Assembly: GCF_039907765.1 (NCBI RefSeq)
Contig: NZ_JARDJI010000009.1
Location: forward strand, 62,001 to 126,000
Source of the DNA: Aminobacter sp039907765
Lineage (GTDB): Bacteria; Pseudomonadota; Alphaproteobacteria; Rhizobiales; Rhizobiaceae
Length of the DNA stretch: 64,000 nucleotides
Direction: 5' to 3'
Shown in pieces: positions 1 to 8,141 of this stretch (positions within the stretch are counted from its first letter, which is position 1; every line of letters starts with the position of its first letter). Made by a program: the position numbers and the translations under genes. The notes below the pieces were generated by a model. The model was not told the origin of the DNA. It was given only the letters and a program-made list of their open reading frames with translations, and ran no database searches.

Positions 1-709
1 GGTAGTAGGGCGCAAGCCACGCCACCAGTGAAGAATAGCCGCTATTGATCAGACCGAACGCGGCCACGAGGGCCCATGAGCGCGGGCGCCGCAGCAGCGA
101 TCCCGTTACGGTCTTGTCCGGCCTGACTGCCTTCGCGTCCGGTAGAACCCGGCAGGCGGCTATCAGTGCAACCAAGACGGGGGCCGCGAGCCATGCGAGA
201 GCGGCTCTCCAACCATAGCCGGCGCTTGCCAGAGCCGGCATCAGGCGTGCTCCGAGCGCACCGCCGCCCATGATCATAGCCGAATAGAGGCCGGTTATGG
301 CCGGCACCCTGGTTGGAAACCGGGTCTTGATGATCCCCGGAAAAGCTGCCTGTATGAAAGCAACCCCTGCGCCGCACATCATGGCCGTCAAGATCAGAAC
401 AAGCCCGTCCGTCGCGAATAGCCGCAACAGCGAACCCGACATCAGCAAGGCCAGTGCGGCAATCAAGCCGCGTCGCACCCCGACCGCCGTCTCGATGGTC
501 GGCGCGACGAAGGCTCCAACACCCATAAGAAGCATGGGCAGCAAGGTAAGCATTGCGACGCCAGCGTATCTTAGGCCCGTGTCTGCCACGATGCTCGCAA
601 GCATCGGCCCGGGCGCCGTCAGAAATGGCCGCAGGTTGATGCCAATCAGGACCACCAGCCCGACCATGGCCCATTGGCGGCTCGCGCCCGCGTTCCTCGC
701 TTGCGTCAT
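1..709 (-). CDS. MFS transporter, CynX/NimT type (3' end outside window)
   Basis: The gene reads on the minus strand from an ATG at 709 to the window edge. About 236 codons are visible and the C-terminal helices of a protein that is usually near 400 residues are missing. The N-terminus carries the family signature INLRPFLTAPGPM (residues 24-36), followed by alternating hydrophobic segments and the loop VRRGL typical of this major facilitator branch. Known relatives move cyanate, 2-nitroimidazole or similar small anions; the substrate here cannot be read from the sequence. It lies 153 bp downstream of the DHA2 efflux gene on the same strand, so the two may be cotranscribed. The family call is firm and the substrate unknown. 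Confidence 0.85.
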   Translation of the reverse strand, partial: MTQARNAGASRQWAMVGLVVLIGINLRPFLTAPGPMLASIVADTGLRYAGVAMLTLLPMLLMGVGAFVAPTIETAVGVRRGLIAALALLMSGSLLRLFATDGLVLILTAMMCGAGVAFIQAAFPGIIKTRFPTRVPAITGLYSAMIMGGGALGARLMPALASAGYGWRAALAWLAAPVLVALIAACRVLPDAKAVRPDKTVTGSLLRRPRSWALVAAFGLINSGYSSLVAWLAPYY

Positions 710-862
710 GGGGCGAGCACCCTGCGCACGCGCAAGGCGCGTCGACCATCAGCATGCTCGATGGCTGCGATTTCGCCGTCGGTGGCGGCCAAACGAAGAA
801 CAATCCAAAGGCGGGTGAGTATCGAAACGTGGGCGCAGCGGCTGGCGTTCATGAACTGCTTC

Positions 863-2380
863 TCATTCGGTTGCCTCAAGTTCCCGATCGTCAGCCTGGC
901 GCTGCCGGGCACCTTCGCCCGCAGCAACGGCGCCCGGTCGAGTATCCGTGGGGGTTGGCCTTTGCTCGGTTGGGCTGCTTGTCATCACCCCCAGCCGCGA
1001 CAGACTCGCCATGCTGCCCAGAAGCGCAGCGGCCGCAGCAACCCACATCGCGACCGCGGCGCCGGGGGAGCCAAGGGACGTGAACAGAGCGGCCACCAGG
1101 CCGGCGCCGAAGGACTGACCCATGACGCCGCAGACGCTGGACATGCCGCCCGCGCTGCCGCTTCGCTCGCGTGGCGCAGCGGTCATGATCGCCCGCATGT
1201 TGGGCGACTGGAAAAGCCCATAGCCAAAGCCGCAGAACGCCATGCGCCAGGCAATATCGAGAGCGGTCGGCGCGCTCGGCAGCGTGGCGAGCAAGACCAG
1301 CCCGAGGCTCAGCACAACCAGCCCGACGCCGCCCAGCGCACCGGCCGGCACCCGGTCGGACAGGCGGCCCGCCAGGGGTGCCGCCAATGCGACGGCCGCA
1401 GGCCAGGGCGTGATCAGAAAGCCCGTCTCCACCTGCGAATAGCCGTAGAGAGCCTGGAGCATGAAGGGCATCGACACGAAGGCCACCGTCTGCGCGAGGA
1501 AGGCCAGGAAGGACGTCAGCACCGACAGCCCGAACATCGGCCGGCGCAGCAGGTCGACCGCCAGGATCGGCGCCGGGCTACCGGCCTGGCGCCTCATCAG
1601 CAGGGCCAGGCTGCTTGCGGCGGCAAGTGCCGCCAGCGCCGGTGTCGTCCATGGGGCGCCCTGGGTCGCCGTTCCCAGGGCAAAGACGGTCGAGGCAAGG
1701 AACGTTGCGCAGAGCCCCGCGGCCAGGCCGTCGAACCGGCGGGTGCTGCGTGGTGTGGCAGGAAGGGCGTAGAGCCCCATTGCGATGCCGACGATGCCGA
1801 TGGGTACGTTGATCAGGAACAGCCAGTGCCAGCTCGTCATGCTGAGGATGGCAGAAGCGGCCGACGGTCCTGCCGCGAAGGAGATCGCGACGACGAAGGC
1901 GTTCAGCCCCATGCCGCGTCCGAGCATGGACTGCGGGAAGATGAACCGGGTCATCGCCAGGCCGATGCCCAGGATTCCGGATGCGCTCATGCCTTGAAGG
2001 ATGCGCCCCGCAACCAGCCACTCCAGCGACGGCGCAAGCCCGCACATCAGCGAGGCAAGCGTGAACAGGATGAGACCGCACATCGAGATGCGGCGCAGGC
2101 CGATGATTTCACCGAGGGCTGCCGCCGGCAGCAGCGAGGCGGCCATCGCCAGCTGATAGGCACTGACGACCCAGATCGACTGGGCATCGGTGGCGCCGAT
2201 GTCCCGCGCGATCGTCGGGAGGGCGGTGTTTGCGATGGCCACGTCGAGATTGGCCATGCACACGTTCATCATCACGGCCACGGCTGCGATCGTCCGGTCC
2301 GGCAGGGGCAGGCCCTCGCCGGGGGTCGGAACATGCTTGAGCCGGAATGCGAACACGTGTCTGCCCTCGGGCGACGCCAA
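863..2380 (-). CDS. MFS efflux transporter, DHA2 (EmrB/QacA-like) family
   Basis: A 505-residue inner-membrane protein with the length and multi-helix pattern of 14-TM drug:H+ antiporters. The first helix carries LDVAIANTALP (residues 45-55), matching the DHA2 motif LDxTxVNxALP, and a motif-A-like loop GEIIGLRR follows at about 90-97. Such pumps export amphipathic compounds. The frame begins with TTG at 2380; a GTG at 2356 also precedes the first helix, so the exact start is open. A LysR gene is divergent across about 130 bp, the classic arrangement of a regulator controlling an adjacent efflux gene. The CynX-type gene lies downstream on the same strand. Confidence 0.9.
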   Translation of the reverse strand: MASPEGRHVFAFRLKHVPTPGEGLPLPDRTIAAVAVMMNVCMANLDVAIANTALPTIARDIGATDAQSIWVVSAYQLAMAASLLPAAALGEIIGLRRISMCGLILFTLASLMCGLAPSLEWLVAGRILQGMSASGILGIGLAMTRFIFPQSMLGRGMGLNAFVVAISFAAGPSAASAILSMTSWHWLFLINVPIGIVGIAMGLYALPATPRSTRRFDGLAAGLCATFLASTVFALGTATQGAPWTTPALAALAAASSLALLMRRQAGSPAPILAVDLLRRPMFGLSVLTSFLAFLAQTVAFVSMPFMLQALYGYSQVETGFLITPWPAAVALAAPLAGRLSDRVPAGALGGVGLVVLSLGLVLLATLPSAPTALDIAWRMAFCGFGYGLFQSPNMRAIMTAAPRERSGSAGGMSSVCGVMGQSFGAGLVAALFTSLGSPGAAVAMWVAAAAALLGSMASLSRLGVMTSSPTEQRPTPTDTRPGAVAAGEGARQRQADDRELEATE

Positions 2381-2513
2381 TCTGGCGCCACATCATCTCG
2401 ATGGAGGAATCCTGGAGGCCGCCATGGCGGTCACAGACGGTTAGTTCTTGCGTTCTGCATGCGCAAATTAGATGTTTTGATAAAGTTCATGCAGAAACCA
2501 GATGGAGAGCGGC

Positions 2514-3362
2514 ATGTTCGATCCGCGGCTGCTGCGAGCCTTCGTGATGATCGTCGATTGCGGCAGCTTCACCACGGCTGCCGAACGTCTTCACATGACC
2601 CAGTCGACGATCAGCCAGCAACTGGGACGGCTGGAGGACGCCGTCGGGCGGGAGCTGATCGACAGGGCGGCCAGACCGGTTCGCGTGACCGCGACGGGTG
2701 AGCGGCTGCTCGGCCATGCGCGCCGTATCCTTGCCTTGCAGACCGAGGCGCTGAGCCTGTTGGCGGACACGTCCGGCACGACTTCGATGCGGGTCGCAAT
2801 GCCCGACGATATCGCCACGCCCGAGATGGTGCGGGTCTTTGCGGCCTTCGCAAACCGCCACAGGCAGGTGCGCATAGACGTCACGACCGGGCTGAGCCTC
2901 GACCTGACCAGGCGCTATCGCGGCGGCGAGTTCGACATCGTCGTGGTCAAGGAAGCAGCGGCCAGCTCCGACCACTTCGCCACGTTTCCCGAGCCCATCG
3001 CCTGGTTTGCATCCGCCGATCCCGGCATCCTGTTTTCGGATCCGTTGCCGCTGGTGGCATTTCCGCCGGGAGGGCTTTACCGCGACGCGATGTTCGAGCG
3101 CATCGAGCGCGAACGCAGGCGCTGGTACGTAGCCTTCACGAGCAGCAGCCTTCAAAGCGTGCTTTCAGCCGTCGAGGCGGGGCTCGGCCTTTCGCTGCTC
3201 CCCGTCGGAACCACGAAGGGCCGAAAGGTCAGGCAATCGCCAGACTTCGGCATGGAACCTCCGATGGTGGTCTCGATCTACTCCTGGGAGCGAGGCGGAC
3301 TGGTCGGCGAACTCACCAACGAGATGAGCGGGATTTTGAGTGCACGATTCTTGGACCCCTGA
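2514..3362 (+). CDS. LysR family transcriptional regulator
   Basis: A 282-residue LysR-type regulator. The N-terminal winged helix-turn-helix is clear: FDPRLLRAFV opens the protein and AERLHMTQSTISQQ is the recognition helix. The effector-binding domain follows from about residue 90. An ATG at 2502 is also in frame, but GGAGAG lies just before the ATG at 2514, so 2514 is preferred. It is divergent from the DHA2 pump and probably controls it, with an inducer that may be the pump substrate. The shared intergenic region 2381-2513 should hold both promoters; I see no obvious perfect T-N11-A palindrome there. Confidence 0.88.
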   Translation: MFDPRLLRAFVMIVDCGSFTTAAERLHMTQSTISQQLGRLEDAVGRELIDRAARPVRVTATGERLLGHARRILALQTEALSLLADTSGTTSMRVAMPDDIATPEMVRVFAAFANRHRQVRIDVTTGLSLDLTRRYRGGEFDIVVVKEAAASSDHFATFPEPIAWFASADPGILFSDPLPLVAFPPGGLYRDAMFERIERERRRWYVAFTSSSLQSVLSAVEAGLGLSLLPVGTTKGRKVRQSPDFGMEPPMVVSIYSWERGGLVGELTNEMSGILSARFLDP

Positions 3363-3756
3363 CGCCGGGCAGACTGGCCCGTCATCCCGCTGAAACGAGG
3401 CCAACGCGCTCATCGCCGGTGCGCTCGGAACGGTTTTCGCAAGGTGTCGGGACCGTGCGGAATTTGGTGAACAAGTCTCGAAAGAAACGCGATACCGCCC
3501 ATCTTTCATTGTGCGTAAATCCAATCACGATATATAGTATTATGCCTGGTGGATTTATTGTTGGTTAATTGTTGGCGTATGCAAAGTATTCTAGCATATA
3601 CTTGCAACAACATCGATGTAAATCTTTACCTTCATTGGAAGGTTGTGCCCGGAAATACTTAAACGAAAATTAATGATCCTTTCAATTGACGCTTGAATGG
3701 GGTCTGGCAAGCTGCTTACTGCGTTCTCATCTTAGTTGATTCGACCAAGGAAGCTG
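3363..3756. other. AT-rich intergenic region, about 390 bp
   Basis: No gene is seen between the LysR stop and the porin-like start. From about 3520 to 3735 the DNA is clearly more AT-rich than its surroundings. It contains an imperfect inverted repeat at 3581-3605 (GCAAAGTAT, 8-nt spacer, ATACTTGC). It probably carries the promoter of the outer-membrane gene downstream. No clear sigma-70 pair could be fixed by eye. Confidence 0.4.
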
Positions 3757-4320
3757 ATGAGCGCGCGAATTCCTGCCATTTTGATTCTGGTACTCTCAAG
3801 CGGCGCCGGCGAGGCTGCCGACTTTGGTCCGCGAGGGGAGGTCGATTGGAGCGCTCCCTATATCGGCATTTCGGCGGGCTATGGCTGGCTGCGGGACATC
3901 GACCGCTCGTTCACGCCGCCACTCCGTTCATCGGGCGATGACGTCGTCTTCGGCGCCCACGCAGGCTACCTCCACCAATTCGGTTCCTTCGTCCTTGGGG
4001 GCGAAGCCGAGTACATGCGGCTCGGCATCAATTTCGAAGGCTTCCCGATCGACGTCGAGGACGCCTATGCCGCGAAGGCGCGCATCGGCTTCGCCTTCGA
4101 TCGCCTGCTGCTTTCCGGCCATGCCGGCGCCACCTACATCACCACCAACATCGGGCTGGAGGACTGGGGCTGGGTGGCAGGAGCCGGTGCCGACTACCTG
4201 CTCAGCGACAACCTTACCGCCGGCGTGAGCTGGGATCACATGCAGTTCGATCGGTTCGACGGAACGCAGATCGACGGCCAGATCGATCTCGTGAAGGCGC
4301 GGGTGGACTTCAGATTCTAA
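3757..4320 (+). CDS. Small outer-membrane beta-barrel protein (Omp25/OmpW-like porin family)
   Basis: A 187-residue protein with a signal peptide (MSARIPAILILVLSSG, cleavage near GEAAD). It then shows alternating aromatic/hydrophobic beta strands such as YIGISAGYGW and a C-terminal Phe (ARVDFRF), the usual outer-membrane insertion signal. The size fits the 8-stranded Omp25/Omp31-type barrels common in Rhizobiales. These are structural surface proteins, sometimes immunogenic, with little porin activity. The start at 3757 is chosen because it begins the signal peptide directly; an in-frame ATG at 3736 would add seven charged residues. The AT-rich upstream region suggests separate control. The function beyond barrel assignment is not known. 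Confidence 0.8.
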   Translation: MSARIPAILILVLSSGAGEAADFGPRGEVDWSAPYIGISAGYGWLRDIDRSFTPPLRSSGDDVVFGAHAGYLHQFGSFVLGGEAEYMRLGINFEGFPIDVEDAYAAKARIGFAFDRLLLSGHAGATYITTNIGLEDWGWVAGAGADYLLSDNLTAGVSWDHMQFDRFDGTQIDGQIDLVKARVDFRF

Positions 4321-4380
4321 GGGCTTGGCCAAGACGCTCGACCCGTGAGCTTCGTACCGAACGAGAAAGACGCTTTTCCA

Positions 4381-5751
4381 ATGAAAGCAATACCCAAGGC
4401 TGCACTGTCCGGCAGTCTGAAGGACTATCGCGCCTTGAAGAACAGCGGTCTCATGTCGCGCGCCGAAAGCTTCTTCGATTGGCAGGATCTTCGGCGTCGG
4501 CATGGCCTGTGGCCCTATGCACGATCGACGTCTTCCGCACCCCGGCCGCGATCGGAGATCAGGACCGACGCCGGAGAAGCCAGCTCCGGCGTCAATTTCG
4601 CCTCGCAGGACTATCTCAGCCTGTCCTCCCACCCGAGGATCAAGGCCGCTGCAACGGAGGCGATCGACAAATATGGCGTCCATAGCGCCGGATCGGCCGC
4701 CCTGCTCGGCAACACCGCCTATTCGCTGCAATTGTCAGCAGCCCTTTCGGACTTCCTTGGCGGTCGCGAGGTCGTGCTTTATCCGACCGGCTGGGCTGCC
4801 GGATATGGCGCTATCCAGGGCTTTGTCCGATCGGACGACCATGTCGTGATCGACATGCTGGCGCATTCCTGCCTCCAGGCGGGAGCCGCCGCCGCGACGC
4901 AAAAGGTGCATTACTTCCGGCATCTCGACCTCGATGCAGTGGCCCGCAGGCTGGCCAACATTCGGGCAGTGGACGCGAAGAACGGCATCCTGGTGGTGAC
5001 GGAAAGCCTCTTTTCAATGCACTCCGATGCTCCCGATCTCAGGGCGCTTCGAAGCGTCTGTGACGCCTACGGAGCCAGTCTGCTGGTCGACTGCGCCCAC
5101 GATTTCGGCTGTATGGGCGAGGACGGCCTAGGCCGCATCGGCCAGCAGGAAATGCTCGGCGACATCGACATCGTCATCGGGAGCTTCTCGAAGAGCTTTG
5201 CCTCCAACGGCGGCTTCGTGGCAGTCAAGACGCGGGCGGCCGGCGAATATCTGAGATATTACAGCGCGCCGCACACATTCTCGAACGCCCTGTCGCCGGT
5301 TCAGGCGGCGACGGTCCTGGAGGCACTTTCGATCATCCGCTCGGGCGAAGGCAAAGAGCTGCGGCACAGGCTGCGCGACAATGTGAATTATCTACGCGAG
5401 GCCATGGCGCACTTCGGCCGCGAAGTGCTGGGCGAGCCTTCCCCCATCGTGCCGGTTCGCGTCGGCGGCGAAGCCCTGGGGCGGCTTGCCTCGAAATATC
5501 TCTCCATCTTCGCTGGCATAGCCAATCTGGTGGAATTTCCGGCCGTCCCATTGGGACAATCCCGGTTCCGCTTCCAGGTCATGGCTGCTCACACGGTCGA
5601 GGACGTCGATGCCATGGTTGCCGCCTTCAACGGTGCGATGGACTGCGCCGAGGCGGAACTGGAGCAGATACAAGGTGGAGCCGGCGCTCACGTGCCGGCC
5701 GCGCTTGATACCGACCAAGTGTCGCTGGACGGCACCTTGGCCGGGACTTGA
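4381..5751 (+). CDS. PLP-dependent alpha-oxoamine synthase-like enzyme (AONS/KBL/CqsA fold)
   Basis: A 456-residue fold-type I PLP enzyme related to 8-amino-7-oxononanoate synthase, 2-amino-3-ketobutyrate CoA ligase, serine palmitoyltransferase and CqsA. These condense an amino acid with an acyl thioester. Visible are the substrate-lid motif NFASQDYLSLSSHPRI, the cofactor aspartate in VDCAHDFG (about 236-243) and the Schiff-base lysine in SFSKSFASNGG (K271). The start at 4381 is preceded by GAGAAAG at good spacing; a GTG at 4345 is an alternative. No biotin gene or acyl-carrier gene is nearby, so biotin synthesis is unlikely. It could make a sphingolipid base, an alpha-hydroxyketone signal or another aminoketone. 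The fold call is strong, the reaction undetermined. Confidence 0.75.
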   Translation: MKAIPKAALSGSLKDYRALKNSGLMSRAESFFDWQDLRRRHGLWPYARSTSSAPRPRSEIRTDAGEASSGVNFASQDYLSLSSHPRIKAAATEAIDKYGVHSAGSAALLGNTAYSLQLSAALSDFLGGREVVLYPTGWAAGYGAIQGFVRSDDHVVIDMLAHSCLQAGAAAATQKVHYFRHLDLDAVARRLANIRAVDAKNGILVVTESLFSMHSDAPDLRALRSVCDAYGASLLVDCAHDFGCMGEDGLGRIGQQEMLGDIDIVIGSFSKSFASNGGFVAVKTRAAGEYLRYYSAPHTFSNALSPVQAATVLEALSIIRSGEGKELRHRLRDNVNYLREAMAHFGREVLGEPSPIVPVRVGGEALGRLASKYLSIFAGIANLVEFPAVPLGQSRFRFQVMAAHTVEDVDAMVAAFNGAMDCAEAELEQIQGGAGAHVPAALDTDQVSLDGTLAGT

Positions 5752-5835
5752 CAACCGGTCGGCGTTTCGCACGCTCGATCAGCCTAGGCCGGGTCATCTG
5801 GCTGCTCGACTTCGATGTCGCGAACTCGTCCCGTA

Positions 5836-5859
5836 GCCCATGGACGGAAGTCCATGGGC
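5836..5859. terminator. Hairpin between convergent genes
   Basis: A perfect 10-bp inverted repeat (GCCCATGGAC / GTCCATGGGC) closed by a GGAA tetraloop lies between the convergent synthase gene and galU. No T-run follows on either strand, so it may stop transcripts in both directions only partly or act as an mRNA 3' end. Confidence 0.55.
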
Positions 5860-5872
5860 CAAGGGCGTCATT

Positions 5873-6760
5873 TCACGCAACGGCACGCTGCGCCAGGGAG
5901 AGGGCTTCGATCTCGATCCCAACATAAGGCGCGAGGTCGGCACGCGCTGCCGCCATGTGCAGGTTGGCAGCCACGAAGCCGGCCGGCATGCCGCAATCGA
6001 AGGTGCGGCCGCAGAACTCGAAAGACCGGATCGCCTGCTTCTCCATGAGGGTGAGCATGGCGTCGGTGAGTTGGATTTCGCCGCCCGCTCCCGGTGCCTG
6101 CCGCTCGAGGACGTCGAAGATTTCCGGCTGCAGGACGTATCGCCCGGAGATGAAGAGATTGCTGGGGGCCGTGCCGGGTGCAGGTTTTTCCACGAGGCCG
6201 GTCACGACCGGGCCTTCCGCCGTCGGCTTGAGCGAGACGATGCCGAACTTGTGGGCGTCCTCGGGGGCACATCTCTCCACAGCGATCACGTTGCCGCCAT
6301 GGCGCTCATGGAGCTCGACCATGGATTTCAGGCATGGCCTGTCGGCGACCATCAGCATGTCGGGCAGGAGCACGGCGAAGGGCTCGTTGCCGACGATGTG
6401 CCGGGCCGTCCATACCGCGTGGCCGAGGCCTCGCGCCTGTTGCTGGCGTACGAAGGAGATCGTTCCGGCACCTGGAGTGTTCTGCGCGATCCGATCGGCG
6501 AGGGGATGCTTGCCGGCGTTGCGCAGGCAGGTATCGAGTTCGAAGGCGTGATCGAAATGGTCCTCGATAGCGCCCTTCATGCGCCCGGTGACGATGATCA
6601 CGTGCTCGATGCCCGAGGCGAAGGCCTCCGCCACGATGTAGTCCAAGACGGGCCTGTCGACGATGGTCAGCAGTTCCTTGGGGATGCTCTTGGTTGCCGG
6701 AAGCATGCGCGTTCCGAAACCGGCGGCGGGGATGATTGCCTTGCGAATCTTCGGTTGCAT
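5873..6760 (-). CDS. galU: UTP--glucose-1-phosphate uridylyltransferase
   Basis: A 295-residue cytosolic nucleotidyltransferase that makes UDP-glucose, the activated donor for glucose- and galactose-containing polysaccharides. The signature GFGTRMLPATKSIPKE (about 14-29) carries the UTP-binding loop, followed by VDRPVLDYIVAEA and VEKPAPGTAPSN, all typical of bacterial GalU. The ATG at 6760 has AGGAGGG eight bases upstream, which settles the start over an in-frame ATG at 6781. It is the last gene of the minus-strand polysaccharide operon, 58 bp after a glycosyltransferase gene, so it probably supplies UDP-glucose (and via GalE UDP-galactose) to that pathway. Another copy elsewhere in the genome is likely. 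Confidence 0.95.
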   Translation of the reverse strand: MQPKIRKAIIPAAGFGTRMLPATKSIPKELLTIVDRPVLDYIVAEAFASGIEHVIIVTGRMKGAIEDHFDHAFELDTCLRNAGKHPLADRIAQNTPGAGTISFVRQQQARGLGHAVWTARHIVGNEPFAVLLPDMLMVADRPCLKSMVELHERHGGNVIAVERCAPEDAHKFGIVSLKPTAEGPVVTGLVEKPAPGTAPSNLFISGRYVLQPEIFDVLERQAPGAGGEIQLTDAMLTLMEKQAIRSFEFCGRTFDCGMPAGFVAANLHMAAARADLAPYVGIEIEALSLAQRAVA

Positions 6761-6818
6761 GGTGGTTGCCCTCCTGGTCATGCGACTATTGCGGTGTTCT
6801 GGGATTTGCCGGCGTCAA

Positions 6819-8141
6819 TCATCTCTCAACCGCCTGAGCGGGGGATGCCCGGGAGGCTACGGCGTCGCCATGCTTCTGGCGCAGCAGCCGGCGGTAGAGA
6901 TCGACATGCTCGCGGGCGCAGCCGACGTGGCTCGTTGGCTGTCGCATCGACGCCTGCAGCCGATCCCAGGCATCGGGATCGCCCAGCGCCTCGGCGATGC
7001 GGTCGGCGAGATCCTGCGCGCTACCGGCGCGGAAATGCAGTCCGTCCTTTCCGTCGCGCACCTTTTCGGCCATGCCGCCGATGTCGGAGCAGATGACCGG
7101 CCTGCGGTGGTGAAGTGCTTCCTGGATAACCAACGGCGAGTTTTCCCACCAGGTGGACGGCAGCACCACCCAATCCACCGAGCGCATCAGGCGCGGCATG
7201 TCGGCGTTCTCATAGGCGCCGTAGAAGCGCACGCGCTGGCCGGCGTCCTCGATGAGCTTCTTCAGGCGGTCCTGGAATTCGGTCGGCTGCCGCTCGAGAT
7301 TGCCGCCGAAGATCATCAGGCTGGCGTCGTCGCCCCAGATGTCCTGCGGCACCCGCGAGACCGCGTCGATCAGCACGTCGACACCCTTGAAAGGCGTCAA
7401 CTGTCCGAAATAGGCGAAGCGATTCCGGCGGGGGGCACGCGTTGGCAACTCGCGTGCGGTCGCGGCCTCCCCCATCACGATCCCGTTCTCGATCACCGAC
7501 AGCCTGTCCGGATCGATCCCCCATTGCGCATATCGGTCGGCCAGAAACTTGCTCGGGCTGACGAAGGCATCGGCCAGATTGATCATCCCGCGCACGAACC
7601 GCTCGCGCTTCAGGAAGTGCGACACCGGAATTTCGGGAAAGCAGCCATGGCATGCGATTGGGGATGCCTCCCGGCAGAGTTGGCCGTTCGACCGCTTAAC
7701 CATCTGGCCGTGGTTGTGGCAGATCGACAGATATTCGTGGAACGTCACGATGATGATCGACCACGGCTGGGCCTCGCGAACGGCATAGAGCGCTTCCATC
7801 CCGACACCCAGAACATGATGGAAGTGGATGACGTGGGGCCTGGCGTCGCGCACGAACCGCACGAGGTCGCGTTGAAGCGCTTCGGTGTCCCTGTTCGACA
7901 GGAAGAAGTGGTCGTAGTCGTCGGCGTGGAACAAAAGCTCGTCCTCGGTCGGACGCAGGCTCATGAGCGCCGAAGCGCCATGCCGCGGGAAGGGTTGGCC
8001 GACGCGCGCCAGATAGACCGATTCCACATCGGGCAGCGCATTCAGGCCCTGATGGAGGCTGTGGGAGGCGATCTCGGCACCGCCGAGCGAGATCGCCGGA
8101 TGCCCGTGCGAGACGACGAGGACACGAAGTTGCTCGTTCAT
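6819..8141 (-). CDS. Glycosyltransferase family 4
   Basis: A 440-residue GT-B-fold sugar transferase. The N-terminal domain opens with RVLVVSHGHP and LGGAEI (19-24). The C-terminal nucleotide-sugar domain contains YFGQLTPFKGVDVL and the retaining-GT4 acid motif WENSPLVIQE (332-341). Between the domains a cysteine-containing stretch (CHNHG...C...CHGC) is shared with the other GT4 of this operon. It overlaps the upstream gene by 4 bp (ATGA), so translation is coupled. It probably adds one sugar of the repeat unit at the cytoplasmic face of the membrane. In the S. meliloti galactoglucan locus the equivalent position holds a wge glycosyltransferase; donor and linkage cannot be read from sequence. 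Confidence 0.88.
   Translation of the reverse strand: MNEQLRVLVVSHGHPAISLGGAEIASHSLHQGLNALPDVESVYLARVGQPFPRHGASALMSLRPTEDELLFHADDYDHFFLSNRDTEALQRDLVRFVRDARPHVIHFHHVLGVGMEALYAVREAQPWSIIIVTFHEYLSICHNHGQMVKRSNGQLCREASPIACHGCFPEIPVSHFLKRERFVRGMINLADAFVSPSKFLADRYAQWGIDPDRLSVIENGIVMGEAATARELPTRAPRRNRFAYFGQLTPFKGVDVLIDAVSRVPQDIWGDDASLMIFGGNLERQPTEFQDRLKKLIEDAGQRVRFYGAYENADMPRLMRSVDWVVLPSTWWENSPLVIQEALHHRRPVICSDIGGMAEKVRDGKDGLHFRAGSAQDLADRIAEALGDPDAWDRLQASMRQPTSHVGCAREHVDLYRRLLRQKHGDAVASRASPAQAVER

Noticed and set aside
42..803. A 253-codon minus-strand frame at the left edge
   Set aside because: A parallel frame reads a CynX-type transporter with the INLRPFLTAPGPM signature. This frame is His/Arg/Gly-rich and lacks membrane segments.
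674..2701. A 675-codon plus-strand frame at the left end
   Set aside because: It is antisense to the DHA2 transporter gene, composed of Arg/Gln/His/Gly-rich sequence with no family motif.
4381..5751. Biotin synthesis gene bioF
   Set aside because: No bio genes are nearby and the active-site surroundings (SFSKSFASNGG, GVHSAGSAALLGN) deviate from typical BioF; only the superfamily can be claimed.
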